Below, one piece after another: positions 6,735-14,102 of a stretch of 26,958 nt of DNA (the first letter of the stretch is position 1; each line of letters opens with the position of its first letter). The notes beneath the pieces were generated by a model. The model made no database searches. It had not been told where the DNA came from and saw nothing but the letters and a program-made list of their open reading frames with translations. This stretch comes from Treponema sp. Lineage in GTDB: Bacteria; Spirochaetota; Spirochaetia; Treponematales; Treponemataceae. A program made the translations under genes and the position numbers. The stretch covers positions 1 to 26,958 of the forward strand of contig JAEDFM010000028.1 of NCBI GenBank assembly GCA_016292805.1, read 5' to 3'.

Positions 6735-7999
6735 ATTTCCGAAAGAATATCCCTGTCTTCCAGAAATAACTCTACTAAGTGTGGATCAAAATCGCTGCCG
6801 GCACCTTTTTCTATAATTTCAAAACACTGCTCCAAAGGCATTGCTTCACGATAACAACGCTTTTGGGAAATGGCATCGAATACATCGGCAATGGCCATAA
6901 CTCTTGCATGCAAAGGAATGTTTTCCCCGGCAAGTCCATCTGGATAACCACGTCCATTGTATTTTTCGTGATGATAGCGGGCTACTTCATAAGCAATCTG
7001 TTTTTCTTCGGGAGTTTTTAGTTCTCCAAAGTTTTTCTTAATTATTTTTCCACCGTCTACTGTATGCTTTTTCATAATTTCAAATTCTTCATCAGTCAGT
7101 TTTCCTGGCTTTTGTAAAATACTATCTGGTGTAGAAATTTTTCCAATATCATGAAGTGGAGCGGCTTCGGAAACACTATTAATATAATCTACAGTCATTA
7201 CTTCAAAATATTTGCTATCCTGCTGCATCTTTTTTAAAAGCAGATTTACATACATTCTGGTGCGCTTAATATGACCACCGGTGCTGTTATCTCTGCTTTC
7301 TACCATCGAGGCAAAACTATCTACCAGCTGCTGAGTTTGAATTTCCATTTTACGGATTGAAGGATTTTCAAACTGCATGTAATCACCAAGGAATAATACT
7401 GTAACTGCCAGTGATGTAATAAGGATTTCTGGAAAAATTATCTGTGCAATTAAAATCAAACCTACTAATGTAATATATGAAATAACACCAAATCGTTTCT
7501 GTTTTGAAAGATATTGATGCTTCAACAACACAAAAACCAGAATCGTAATATAGTACAAGAATACACAAGCAAAACATACATATACAGAAAATCCCATTGA
7601 ATAGGAAGTTTTTTGCCCCTGAATAAACTGAACCTTCCCAATTCCCGCTGTAGCTAAAATAATGGCTATTGCGCCAGGTAACAAAATTAACCATTTTATT
7701 TTTGGATGATTTTTTACTCCAGAAATTTTATCGTAAAGATGCAAAGCTTCTATTGAAAGCGTAGCAATCATAAATATGTATAACAAAATATGCACACCGT
7801 AATTTACCCAGGCAGGAACCATATCCATGTGGTTTACAGTCAGATAAGAAATTGCGTCGAAAACAATGGCCCAAGGTGCTACAAATAATAATGCATCAAA
7901 AAGCTTATTACAGGGAAAATTTTGTGTTTCTTTGGCATACAAAATTCCCGTATAAAGCAAAATAACAAGACAACCAAGCTGTAGTTTTATTTCTAACAT
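6710..7999 (-). CDS. Membrane HD-GYP c-di-GMP phosphodiesterase
   Basis: The 429-residue protein has about seven hydrophobic helices in residues 1-207, resembling an integral membrane sensor. A short linker leads to a full HD-GYP domain (about 220-415). Metal ligands and signature are present: H243, H283-D284, HHEKYNGRGYPDG from 343 (G351-Y-P), and the later DVFDA. HD-GYP proteins hydrolyse cyclic di-GMP, so it should lower the messenger in response to a membrane or ligand signal. The ATG follows a GAGAG box at 7 nt. Upstream lies a fragment of a SpoIIE-type phosphatase on the other strand. Confidence 0.9.
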   Translation of the reverse strand: MLEIKLQLGCLVILLYTGILYAKETQNFPCNKLFDALLFVAPWAIVFDAISYLTVNHMDMVPAWVNYGVHILLYIFMIATLSIEALHLYDKISGVKNHPKIKWLILLPGAIAIILATAGIGKVQFIQGQKTSYSMGFSVYVCFACVFLYYITILVFVLLKHQYLSKQKRFGVISYITLVGLILIAQIIFPEILITSLAVTVLFLGDYMQFENPSIRKMEIQTQQLVDSFASMVESRDNSTGGHIKRTRMYVNLLLKKMQQDSKYFEVMTVDYINSVSEAAPLHDIGKISTPDSILQKPGKLTDEEFEIMKKHTVDGGKIIKKNFGELKTPEEKQIAYEVARYHHEKYNGRGYPDGLAGENIPLHARVMAIADVFDAISQKRCYREAMPLEQCFEIIEKGAGSDFDPHLVELFLEDRDILSEMCVINREL

Positions 8000-8108
8000 A
8001 ATTTTCTCTCACAATTGTTTTTTTAATGCTCCCCATTATATCAACAATAATTATCTTTATAAATCATTGTTACTATACTAACATTCTGTTTTTTAAAGAT
8101 AAAAAAAT

Positions 8109-8309
8109 CTTGATGGTCTTAGCATCTTTGATGTTTCGGGACATGGACTTGCTTCTGGTCTTGTTACAATGCCGGTTAAAAACTGTTGGAGAGCTGAACA
8201 GATAATATCTGTTTCCAGCGTAACCAACAATATCAATAATCATACTGCATTAAAGAGTAATCACAATGAACAAAAGTTTAATTCTTGTAAATATGAGCAC
8301 TGGCTATAG
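8109..8309 (+). pseudogene. SpoIIE/PP2C-type phosphatase fragment
   Basis: The 319-bp gap between the HD-GYP and DUF4349 genes contains an open stretch with no start codon near its beginning. Its first 25 codons match the metal-binding core of RsbU/SpoIIE-type serine phosphatases: LDGLSIFDVSGHGLASGL, then VTMPVKN, where DVSGHG is the family hallmark. After codon 25 the resemblance fades, and the frame closes with TAG at 8307. Both ends of the domain are missing, so this is a remnant. The rest of the gap holds only the upstream region of the HD-GYP gene. Confidence 0.7.
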
Positions 8310-8318
8310 AATCAATAA

Positions 8319-9242
8319 CTAATTCTTTTTAAGCCATTTGAAAAGTTTTACAAGTAAACCTACTCTACCAAACAAGAGCCAGAAAAAGAAGGCTGCAACT
8401 GCCACTACAGGTATACCGTAAACAACCAGATAGAAAAGAAACATTAAAAGTCCGGCACCAAATTTTACAATGTTGTAACCAAACTCTCTAAAAGATTCTC
8501 CTAAGTCTGGCCAGTTAAAGCCACTGTTATCATATCCTGTTGGCAGGCTCATTCCAATATAAATTGTAGAGTAATCAATCTGATTTGAAAGGCGTTTCAT
8601 TCTTCCTTCCATAGATTCAACTTCTGTTGTTACCATATTAAGCTGTCGCTCTACTTCAAGAAGATCTTTCATATCCTTTGCAGAAGACAAATAGGATTCC
8701 AGTTTTTTCTGCATTGTTTTTTTTGTTTCCAGTCGTGTCTGCAAATCATAAAAATCTTCGCTGACATCCTGACTGTTCACAGAGCGGTATTTTACTTTTC
8801 CCAAATCCCCTGCACTGTTCATAGCTTCTTCAAAATTTCTGTTTGGAATTCTTACAGTTGCATCAAAACCATTTTCGTTCATAGATGAGTTTGTAACATA
8901 ACCATTATATTTTTGTGCAAACTCAGCAACAGTTTTATCCAGATCAGAAAGAGTTGCTACTTCCATATTCAGGTGACCTGTTTTTATAAGCTTACGCTCA
9001 AAGTTTGGTGATGCAGATTCATATACACCATTATCAACACTTTCTTCTGTTTCGTAAGCCATATCCATAGCTACTGATTTTTTGACTGCTGATCCTTTTG
9101 TATTTGCCACACCAATGGAATCAGCTCTTGCAAAATTAGACGACATAATTACAGGCTGTTCCTTACTGCAGGAACTGGCACTTAAAATTACGGCAAGAAT
9201 AAAACTAAAAACAAGTAATTTATTCAATAATTTAGATTTCAT
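8319..9242 (-). CDS. DUF4349 lipoprotein
   Basis: The 307-residue protein has a lipoprotein signal (SASSC25). The DUF4349 domain spans about residues 83-255, with ERKLIKTGHLNMEV, RIPNRNFEEAM, SQDVSEDFYDLQTRLETKK and a coiled-coil stretch ending SNQIDYSTIYIGM. A strongly hydrophobic C-terminal segment (about 262-290) forms one or two membrane helices and ends in a basic tail. Family members are envelope proteins of unknown function. The ATG is preceded by GAGGG. No terminator is obvious downstream. The gene is single; its neighbours do not hint at a pathway. Confidence 0.9.
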   Translation of the reverse strand: MKSKLLNKLLVFSFILAVILSASSCSKEQPVIMSSNFARADSIGVANTKGSAVKKSVAMDMAYETEESVDNGVYESASPNFERKLIKTGHLNMEVATLSDLDKTVAEFAQKYNGYVTNSSMNENGFDATVRIPNRNFEEAMNSAGDLGKVKYRSVNSQDVSEDFYDLQTRLETKKTMQKKLESYLSSAKDMKDLLEVERQLNMVTTEVESMEGRMKRLSNQIDYSTIYIGMSLPTGYDNSGFNWPDLGESFREFGYNIVKFGAGLLMFLFYLVVYGIPVVAVAAFFFWLLFGRVGLLVKLFKWLKKN

Positions 9243-9315
9243 GGATAACCCTCACTATAATTTGTTTTAATTAATCATATAAATAACAACTATACCAATA
9301 ATATGTAACAAAAAA

Positions 9316-9396
9316 CTACTCTAAAATAAAACTAATAAAATCTGCAGCACCTGAGCCGATGTAAGTAAATGCAGGATGCTCCTGATTCTGGTGGTC
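9316..9396 (-). pseudogene. Possible C-terminal gene remnant
   Basis: A minus-strand open stretch reads D-H-Q-N-Q-E-H-P-A-F, then TYIGSGAADFISFILE and a stop. It looks like the end of a folded protein but has no start or upstream domain. A rival ORF in another frame starts at an ATG near 9418. I do not recognise the family. Confidence 0.2.
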
Positions 9397-9415
9397 TGGC
9401 TGACTTTATGTTGTT

Positions 9416-10120
9416 TCATTTTTTGCCTCGTGGTGTTTTTATTTTTAGTGTATTTAAATATTCTTTCTGTTCAGGAGTGATGCGGAAACTCTCTCGTGCT
9501 TTTTGAATTGCTTTGTTATGGGTCCAGGTATCAAGACGATGTGATGTAATATAAGTAATTGTGCTGTTCCATTGCTTAACTAATGCTTCGGCAAAGAACC
9601 AGGCTATCATCATGTTTACATAATATTCATCTGATCGTACTGCAGCCGGCCATTCAAGATATGCTGGATTAAATTCTTCATCCAAAAAGAATTTCATAAG
9701 CAGAAGTATGGCACAGCGTTTTGTGTAAGGCTTTGGATCTTTTATCCAGCATTCAATTTTTTTAATTATTTTGTTTTTGTTCTTTATGAACACAGATGGT
9801 TTTAATCCATCGCTTACTGCCCAGTTTGTAACATAGGGCATAAAATGCTCCAGCTCTGCTACACATTCATCATAATCTTTAAGATTATTAATGATTGAAA
9901 TATGCAAAACATTTTCTTCATGAAATTCATGGGGAACTGTTTTTAGGAAAGTCTCAATTTCTTCTGAAGGTAATTTGTAAACTTCTTTTAAAATCGATTT
10001 ATAATTAGGAGAACGAATTCCTATAAAAGCTCTGCGGTCTTGGGTTGGTACTAACTTGGCAAGAAAGTCACCGTATTTTTCGTCTTTGTATTTATAAAGG
10101 ATTTTTTGAATTGAAGACAT
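9416..10120 (-). CDS. AlkD-like DNA alkylation repair protein
   Basis: The 234-residue all-helical protein matches the DNA alkylation repair (AlkC/AlkD-type HEAT repeat) family. Signs are TNWAVSDGL around W100 and D104, YTKRCAILLLMKFFLDE (132-148), DEYYVNMMIAWFFAEAL (164-180), and HNKAIQKARESFRIT near the end. Family members excise positively charged alkylated bases, with an Asp/Trp pair near the lesion. The start at 10120 is fixed by AAGGAG 7 nt upstream; the open frame continues to 10291 only by passing through the GC-rich hairpin element and the end of the flavoprotein gene. It is cytosolic and stands alone. Confidence 0.85.
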   Translation of the reverse strand: MSSIQKILYKYKDEKYGDFLAKLVPTQDRRAFIGIRSPNYKSILKEVYKLPSEEIETFLKTVPHEFHEENVLHISIINNLKDYDECVAELEHFMPYVTNWAVSDGLKPSVFIKNKNKIIKKIECWIKDPKPYTKRCAILLLMKFFLDEEFNPAYLEWPAAVRSDEYYVNMMIAWFFAEALVKQWNSTITYITSHRLDTWTHNKAIQKARESFRITPEQKEYLNTLKIKTPRGKK

Positions 10121-10140
10121 GAGGTTTCTCCTTTGAATTA

Positions 10141-10220
10141 AAGGGGGGCGTTGCGGGGGGCACCCCCGCAGAGAGGATAGCGCCCAACCGTGTGGGCGCG
10201 TAAGGGGAGACTTCCCCTTC
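10141..10220. repeat. GC-rich triple-hairpin intergenic element
   Basis: Three adjacent perfect hairpins fill about 70 bp: TGCGGGGG/CCCCCGCA (10152-10170, 3-nt loop), GCGCCCA/TGGGCGC (10180-10199, 6-nt loop) and AAGGGGA/TCCCCTT (10202-10219, 4-nt loop). Its G+C content is far above the surrounding AT-rich DNA. This looks like a dispersed intergenic repeat of the REP type, which may also end or stabilise the flavoprotein transcript. Only one copy is in the window. Confidence 0.65.
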
Positions 10221-10239
10221 CTCATAAAAACATATTTTT

Positions 10240-11964
10240 TTATTTGATATATTCTAATGCAGAATCGGCAGCAATTTTTCCGTATACACAAATATCTGCA
10301 ACGGCATTTCCACCAAGACGGTTTCCACCATGAACACCACCTGTAACTTCGCCGGCTGCATAAAGTCCTGGAATTACATTTCCATTTGTGTCCAGAACTT
10401 CTGCGTTTGGAGTAATTTTAATACCACCCATTGTATGATGAATTGCTGGTCCAACTTCAACTGCATAGTAAGGGCCTTCTGTAAGTGGACGAGGCATTTC
10501 GCTTGCTTTGCGGCCAAACTCTGCATCGTTTCCTGAAGCCTGAATCTGGTTGTAGCTTGCAATTGTTGAGGCAAAGCTTTCGGCTGGAATGCCAAGTTTT
10601 TGAGCCAGGGCTTCTGGAGTTTCGCCTTCTGTTAACAGTCCCTGCTTTACATAACCTTCAATTGCCTTAAGAGATTTTCTTACGCCCATATCGAATACAA
10701 GGTAAGCTGTTTTTCCTGTCTGATTAAGGATGGCTTTACTCATTACATCGCGAGTTGCCATTTCGGAACAAAAACGATTACCTTCCCGGTTTACCATAAT
10801 TGCACCGTTACCACGAACTGCTTCTGTAATCATTAAGCCGTTGCCTGGAACTACAGTTGGGTGTGTCTGGATTTCGTCCATCTGAGTTAATGCACCGCCG
10901 AATTTTTCAATCCATGCAAAAGCATCGCCTGTGGCACCTTTATGGTTTGTTGTACCAAAGCCTTCTAATTCTGGTTTATATTTTACGACCATATCTGGAT
11001 TAGCTCCAAAACCACCTGTAGCAATAATTACAGCTTTTGCAGCAATGGTGTATCTCTGGCCATTTGTTTCTACAACAACTCCGGCTGGTTTATTTTCTTC
11101 TTTGATGATATCAATAACCTTTGAGTTCTTGCGTAAATCAACACCAATTTTAAGAGCTTCTGTTTCCATTACTGAAACCATGTGAGCACCAACTGCGGCA
11201 CCACCCTGTGGGCGATGTGTACGCTTGTTTGTAGAGCCGGCCATTTTACCAACATCGCTTAAATCAACGCCAAAGCTCATAAGCCAGTCTACAGTTTCTG
11301 CGGCCTTATCTACCATTTTGCGAACAAGAGCTGGATCGTTTTTGTTGTATCCGCCTTTCATTGTATCTGCATAGAACTGCTCTTTTGTATCTTCAATTCC
11401 TAACTCTTTCTGGATTTTTGTTTCTGCGGCATTAAGGCCACCAGTAGCTGAAGTTGTGTTACCACCGGCAACGCCCATTTTTTCAAGAACAATAACCTTT
11501 GCACCGTTCTGTACACCTTCGATTGCAGCAGCAAGACCTGCCCCACCGGCACCAATAATTACAATATCGCAGTTACCGTTTTTAACTTCTGCAGCTTTTT
11601 CAGATTTTCCGCTGGCCTTTGCCAAAGCGTTTTTAATAGCTTCTGCTGTTCCGTTTGAAGTGATTGTTGCACCAGAAACTGCATCGTAAGATTTGATGTG
11701 TCCATTTACAACAGCCTGATCTATGATTTCCTGTGCAGCTGGTTTTGCAAAGTCAGTTTCATCTTCTGAAACAACCTTACCGGCAATAATCTTTCCGCCT
11801 TTAACAGTTACGCTAACCTGAATGTCACCGTTACGACCATTACCAGTTCCAGCCCAAACTCCATCCTGTAATGCAGGAGCCTTTGTAAAATTAAGAATAA
11901 GTACTAATGCTGCAATAACAGCAACACAGTAAACACTAAGAGTTGAAATAAATCGTTTTTTCAT
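10240..11964 (-). CDS. FMN-binding, FAD-dependent fumarate-reductase-like flavoprotein
   Basis: The 574-residue protein begins with one hydrophobic helix (about 5-27) that anchors or exports it. An FMN-binding domain (about 32-118) has the covalent flavin motif SGAT at 97-100. The FAD-dependent reductase domain (about 132-573) has GAGGAG at 138-143, GGNTTSATGG, THPTVVPG, EAVRGNGAIMVNREGNRF, HHTMGGI, and the closing GEVTGGVHGGNRLGGNA. This is the plan of flavocytochrome-c-type fumarate reductase and of urocanate and related enoate reductases, but without the heme domain. The enzyme probably uses an organic acid as terminal electron acceptor outside the cytoplasmic membrane. The exact substrate cannot be read from sequence. 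Its ribosome binding site lies inside the hairpin at 11968-12001. Confidence 0.9.
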   Translation of the reverse strand: MKKRFISTLSVYCVAVIAALVLILNFTKAPALQDGVWAGTGNGRNGDIQVSVTVKGGKIIAGKVVSEDETDFAKPAAQEIIDQAVVNGHIKSYDAVSGATITSNGTAEAIKNALAKASGKSEKAAEVKNGNCDIVIIGAGGAGLAAAIEGVQNGAKVIVLEKMGVAGGNTTSATGGLNAAETKIQKELGIEDTKEQFYADTMKGGYNKNDPALVRKMVDKAAETVDWLMSFGVDLSDVGKMAGSTNKRTHRPQGGAAVGAHMVSVMETEALKIGVDLRKNSKVIDIIKEENKPAGVVVETNGQRYTIAAKAVIIATGGFGANPDMVVKYKPELEGFGTTNHKGATGDAFAWIEKFGGALTQMDEIQTHPTVVPGNGLMITEAVRGNGAIMVNREGNRFCSEMATRDVMSKAILNQTGKTAYLVFDMGVRKSLKAIEGYVKQGLLTEGETPEALAQKLGIPAESFASTIASYNQIQASGNDAEFGRKASEMPRPLTEGPYYAVEVGPAIHHTMGGIKITPNAEVLDTNGNVIPGLYAAGEVTGGVHGGNRLGGNAVADICVYGKIAADSALEYIK

Positions 11965-11967
11965 AAA

Positions 11968-12001
11968 AAAATTCCTTTACATATTATTGTAAAGGAATTT
12001 T
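11968..12001 (-). terminator. Terminator-like hairpin burying a ribosome binding site
   Basis: Perfect 14-bp arms surround a 6-nt loop. On the minus strand the 3' arm TGTAAAGGAATTTT runs directly into more T residues and then the ATG of the flavoprotein gene, with seven T in all. It has the shape of an intrinsic terminator for the upstream outer-membrane protein gene. Its 3' arm also contains AAAGGA, the only candidate ribosome binding site of the downstream gene. Confidence 0.75.
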
Positions 12002-12032
12002 AAGAAATATTCATTGATTTTTTCAGGGCTTT

Positions 12033-13982
12033 TTACCAGGTAATACCAGCACCAATTTTGAATTCCAAATATTTGAAATCTGGTTTACCTAAGGCTTTAA
12101 AGAATCCCTTTGCGCCTTTTGTTTCACTGATTTCGTAATCCATGCTCTTAATGTAATACATCCAGTTGTAATTGAATTCAGTTGTAAGCATAAACAGTTT
12201 TCCAATTACAAAGTCGCAGCCTAAACCTGCAGAAATTCCTAAACATTCATCTGCATCTGGAACTGTTAATGGAGCTGAAAGGTCCCTGTAGTTTATAAAG
12301 TTACATGGGGCAGCATAGTAAGCAACTCCTGTATCACCAAATAATCTGAAGTGATTTCCAAAAGCAAAAGTTACACCTGGGAATAATTTTCCATAGAATA
12401 CATTTGATTTCATCATTTCGCAGGCATCATAATTTTTTGATTCGTCTGCGAATTTATAAAGACTGCCGTAATTCCAAAGCATCATTCCGCCGCCTAAACC
12501 AAAGAACATATGTTTAGAAAGACTGAAAGTAAAATCTGCTTCTATATCAATTATACTAGGACTTTTGTAATCACCGTAAGCCTGGTTCAAATATGAATTC
12601 TTAAACAAATCTGTCTGGCCATAAGAACCAGTTATATATAATGAAGATCTTCCTTTCAGTTCCTTTTCGTTATCACGCATAATAACTGCACGGCTCTTTA
12701 ATTTAGGATCTACATAAGTTCCTTTTAATTTCTGTTCAGCAACTGTAATTTTATTAACCCGTTCTTTATCTGAATAGATTTCGTTGTAAGAACGGATTTC
12801 TACCTGTGGACTCTGAAGAAATTCGCAGGTGTTCAAATCTTTTTCTGCAATCTTTGCAATTACTTTATTTTTTTCGCCCAAACGAATTACTTCACATTTT
12901 GTTGGAACAAAGTGATACTGGCTTGCTTCTGACCAGCGCATAACCTTGTAATGTAAAACTACATACAAAACTGGTGCGCCACTTCTGAACAAAGCATCGT
13001 AGATTTCAACATTCTGATTGTAATCTTCAATTTCAATTCCTGTTAAATGACTTAATGGCTTAACTTTTTTTCCAGTTACTTCTGTATAACCTAAATAAAT
13101 GTCATCTTCAAAAACATTTGCATGACCAAACAAATCTGCAGAAATGTGAAGCTTCCATTTTGCCAGGCTGCCGTCATAATCTGCAACACGAACTGTTAAT
13201 GGTCTGTCTAATGAAGTTACGGAATAAGTATCGCTTTCCAAAGCTGCGTAAGTACTTTTAAGTTTTGGAAGCCATTCGTTTTCGTATGGTGCAATTTCGT
13301 TTGCCTTTGAAAGTGCATAAGCTGCTTTATCAGATTCTCCAAGTTCACGGATTTTATCTTCTTCCATCTGTCGGCGTTTCATGGCTTCATCACTTGGTTC
13401 ACCTTCTACAAGTTCAACCATAAGCCATTCTCTATTCCAGATTTCTGCAACTTCGTTTTCTGTAAAAATGTCTTTTTCTTTATTGTATTCTTCAATCTGT
13501 TCTGCAGCTGCCTGACGAATTGCAACAAGATTTGCTTTCATGTTTTCAATTGTATTTACTCTTTCTTCTGCAGATGCATTTTTGAGCATGCTGTTTTTAA
13601 GCAATTCAGCACTCTCTTCAAAGCCTGCTCTTAAAGCTTCAATCTGTGCTGTAGCTGTTTTACTGCGACGCTTTGCTCTTTCAACTTCAAGAGCCATTCG
13701 CTGTTCATCTTCCTGTTTCTGAAGTCTGCGTTTTTCTGCAATTTCTGCCGAAACCTGTTCGTAAGCTTCTGCAACTTCGTCTACAAGACTTTTGATTTCT
13801 TCAGCTGATAATTCTGCTTCTGATTCAGCTGCTTTTTCTTCCACGGCTGCATCAGCTTTAATTTCTGCTTCCACAGCAGCTGTTTCCTGTACTGGATTTT
13901 CTTCTGTATTTTCTGCTGCCTGTGCATAAACTGAAAATACAAACAATGAAATTAAGATAATAGAAAATACTTTTTTAATCAT
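12033..13982 (-). CDS. Outer-membrane protein, coiled-coil N-terminus and C-terminal barrel
   Basis: The 649-residue product has a signal peptide (about 1-22, VYAQA). An Ala/Glu-rich and Lys/Arg-rich helical region (about 25-215) is probably a periplasmic coiled coil. A middle beta-rich domain follows (about 250-460). The last 180 or so residues have alternating hydrophobic strands and end IGAGITW, a terminal aromatic typical of outer-membrane barrels. I do not recognise a named family. The repetitive Glu/Ala stretch suggests a spacer to the peptidoglycan, which is inference. The ATG follows GGAG at 7 nt. The gene is divergent from the patatin gene, and its transcript may run into the flavoprotein gene past the hairpin at 11968-12001. 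Confidence 0.75.
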   Translation of the reverse strand: MIKKVFSIILISLFVFSVYAQAAENTEENPVQETAAVEAEIKADAAVEEKAAESEAELSAEEIKSLVDEVAEAYEQVSAEIAEKRRLQKQEDEQRMALEVERAKRRSKTATAQIEALRAGFEESAELLKNSMLKNASAEERVNTIENMKANLVAIRQAAAEQIEEYNKEKDIFTENEVAEIWNREWLMVELVEGEPSDEAMKRRQMEEDKIRELGESDKAAYALSKANEIAPYENEWLPKLKSTYAALESDTYSVTSLDRPLTVRVADYDGSLAKWKLHISADLFGHANVFEDDIYLGYTEVTGKKVKPLSHLTGIEIEDYNQNVEIYDALFRSGAPVLYVVLHYKVMRWSEASQYHFVPTKCEVIRLGEKNKVIAKIAEKDLNTCEFLQSPQVEIRSYNEIYSDKERVNKITVAEQKLKGTYVDPKLKSRAVIMRDNEKELKGRSSLYITGSYGQTDLFKNSYLNQAYGDYKSPSIIDIEADFTFSLSKHMFFGLGGGMMLWNYGSLYKFADESKNYDACEMMKSNVFYGKLFPGVTFAFGNHFRLFGDTGVAYYAAPCNFINYRDLSAPLTVPDADECLGISAGLGCDFVIGKLFMLTTEFNYNWMYYIKSMDYEISETKGAKGFFKALGKPDFKYLEFKIGAGITW

Positions 13983-14102
13983 AACTTTACTCCAATGTAT
14001 CCTTCTATTTTAAAGTATTAAGACATAAAAATAAAGTCAATTTTACCTTTCTGATTTTATGGGGGATTTGTAGCAAAATTGATTTGTCAGTAAAATAAAG
14101 CC

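Noticed and set aside
10121..10291. N-terminal extension of the AlkD-like protein by 57 codons
   Set aside because: It would run through the GC-rich triple hairpin and into the flavoprotein gene; the ATG at 10120 has a strong ribosome binding site.
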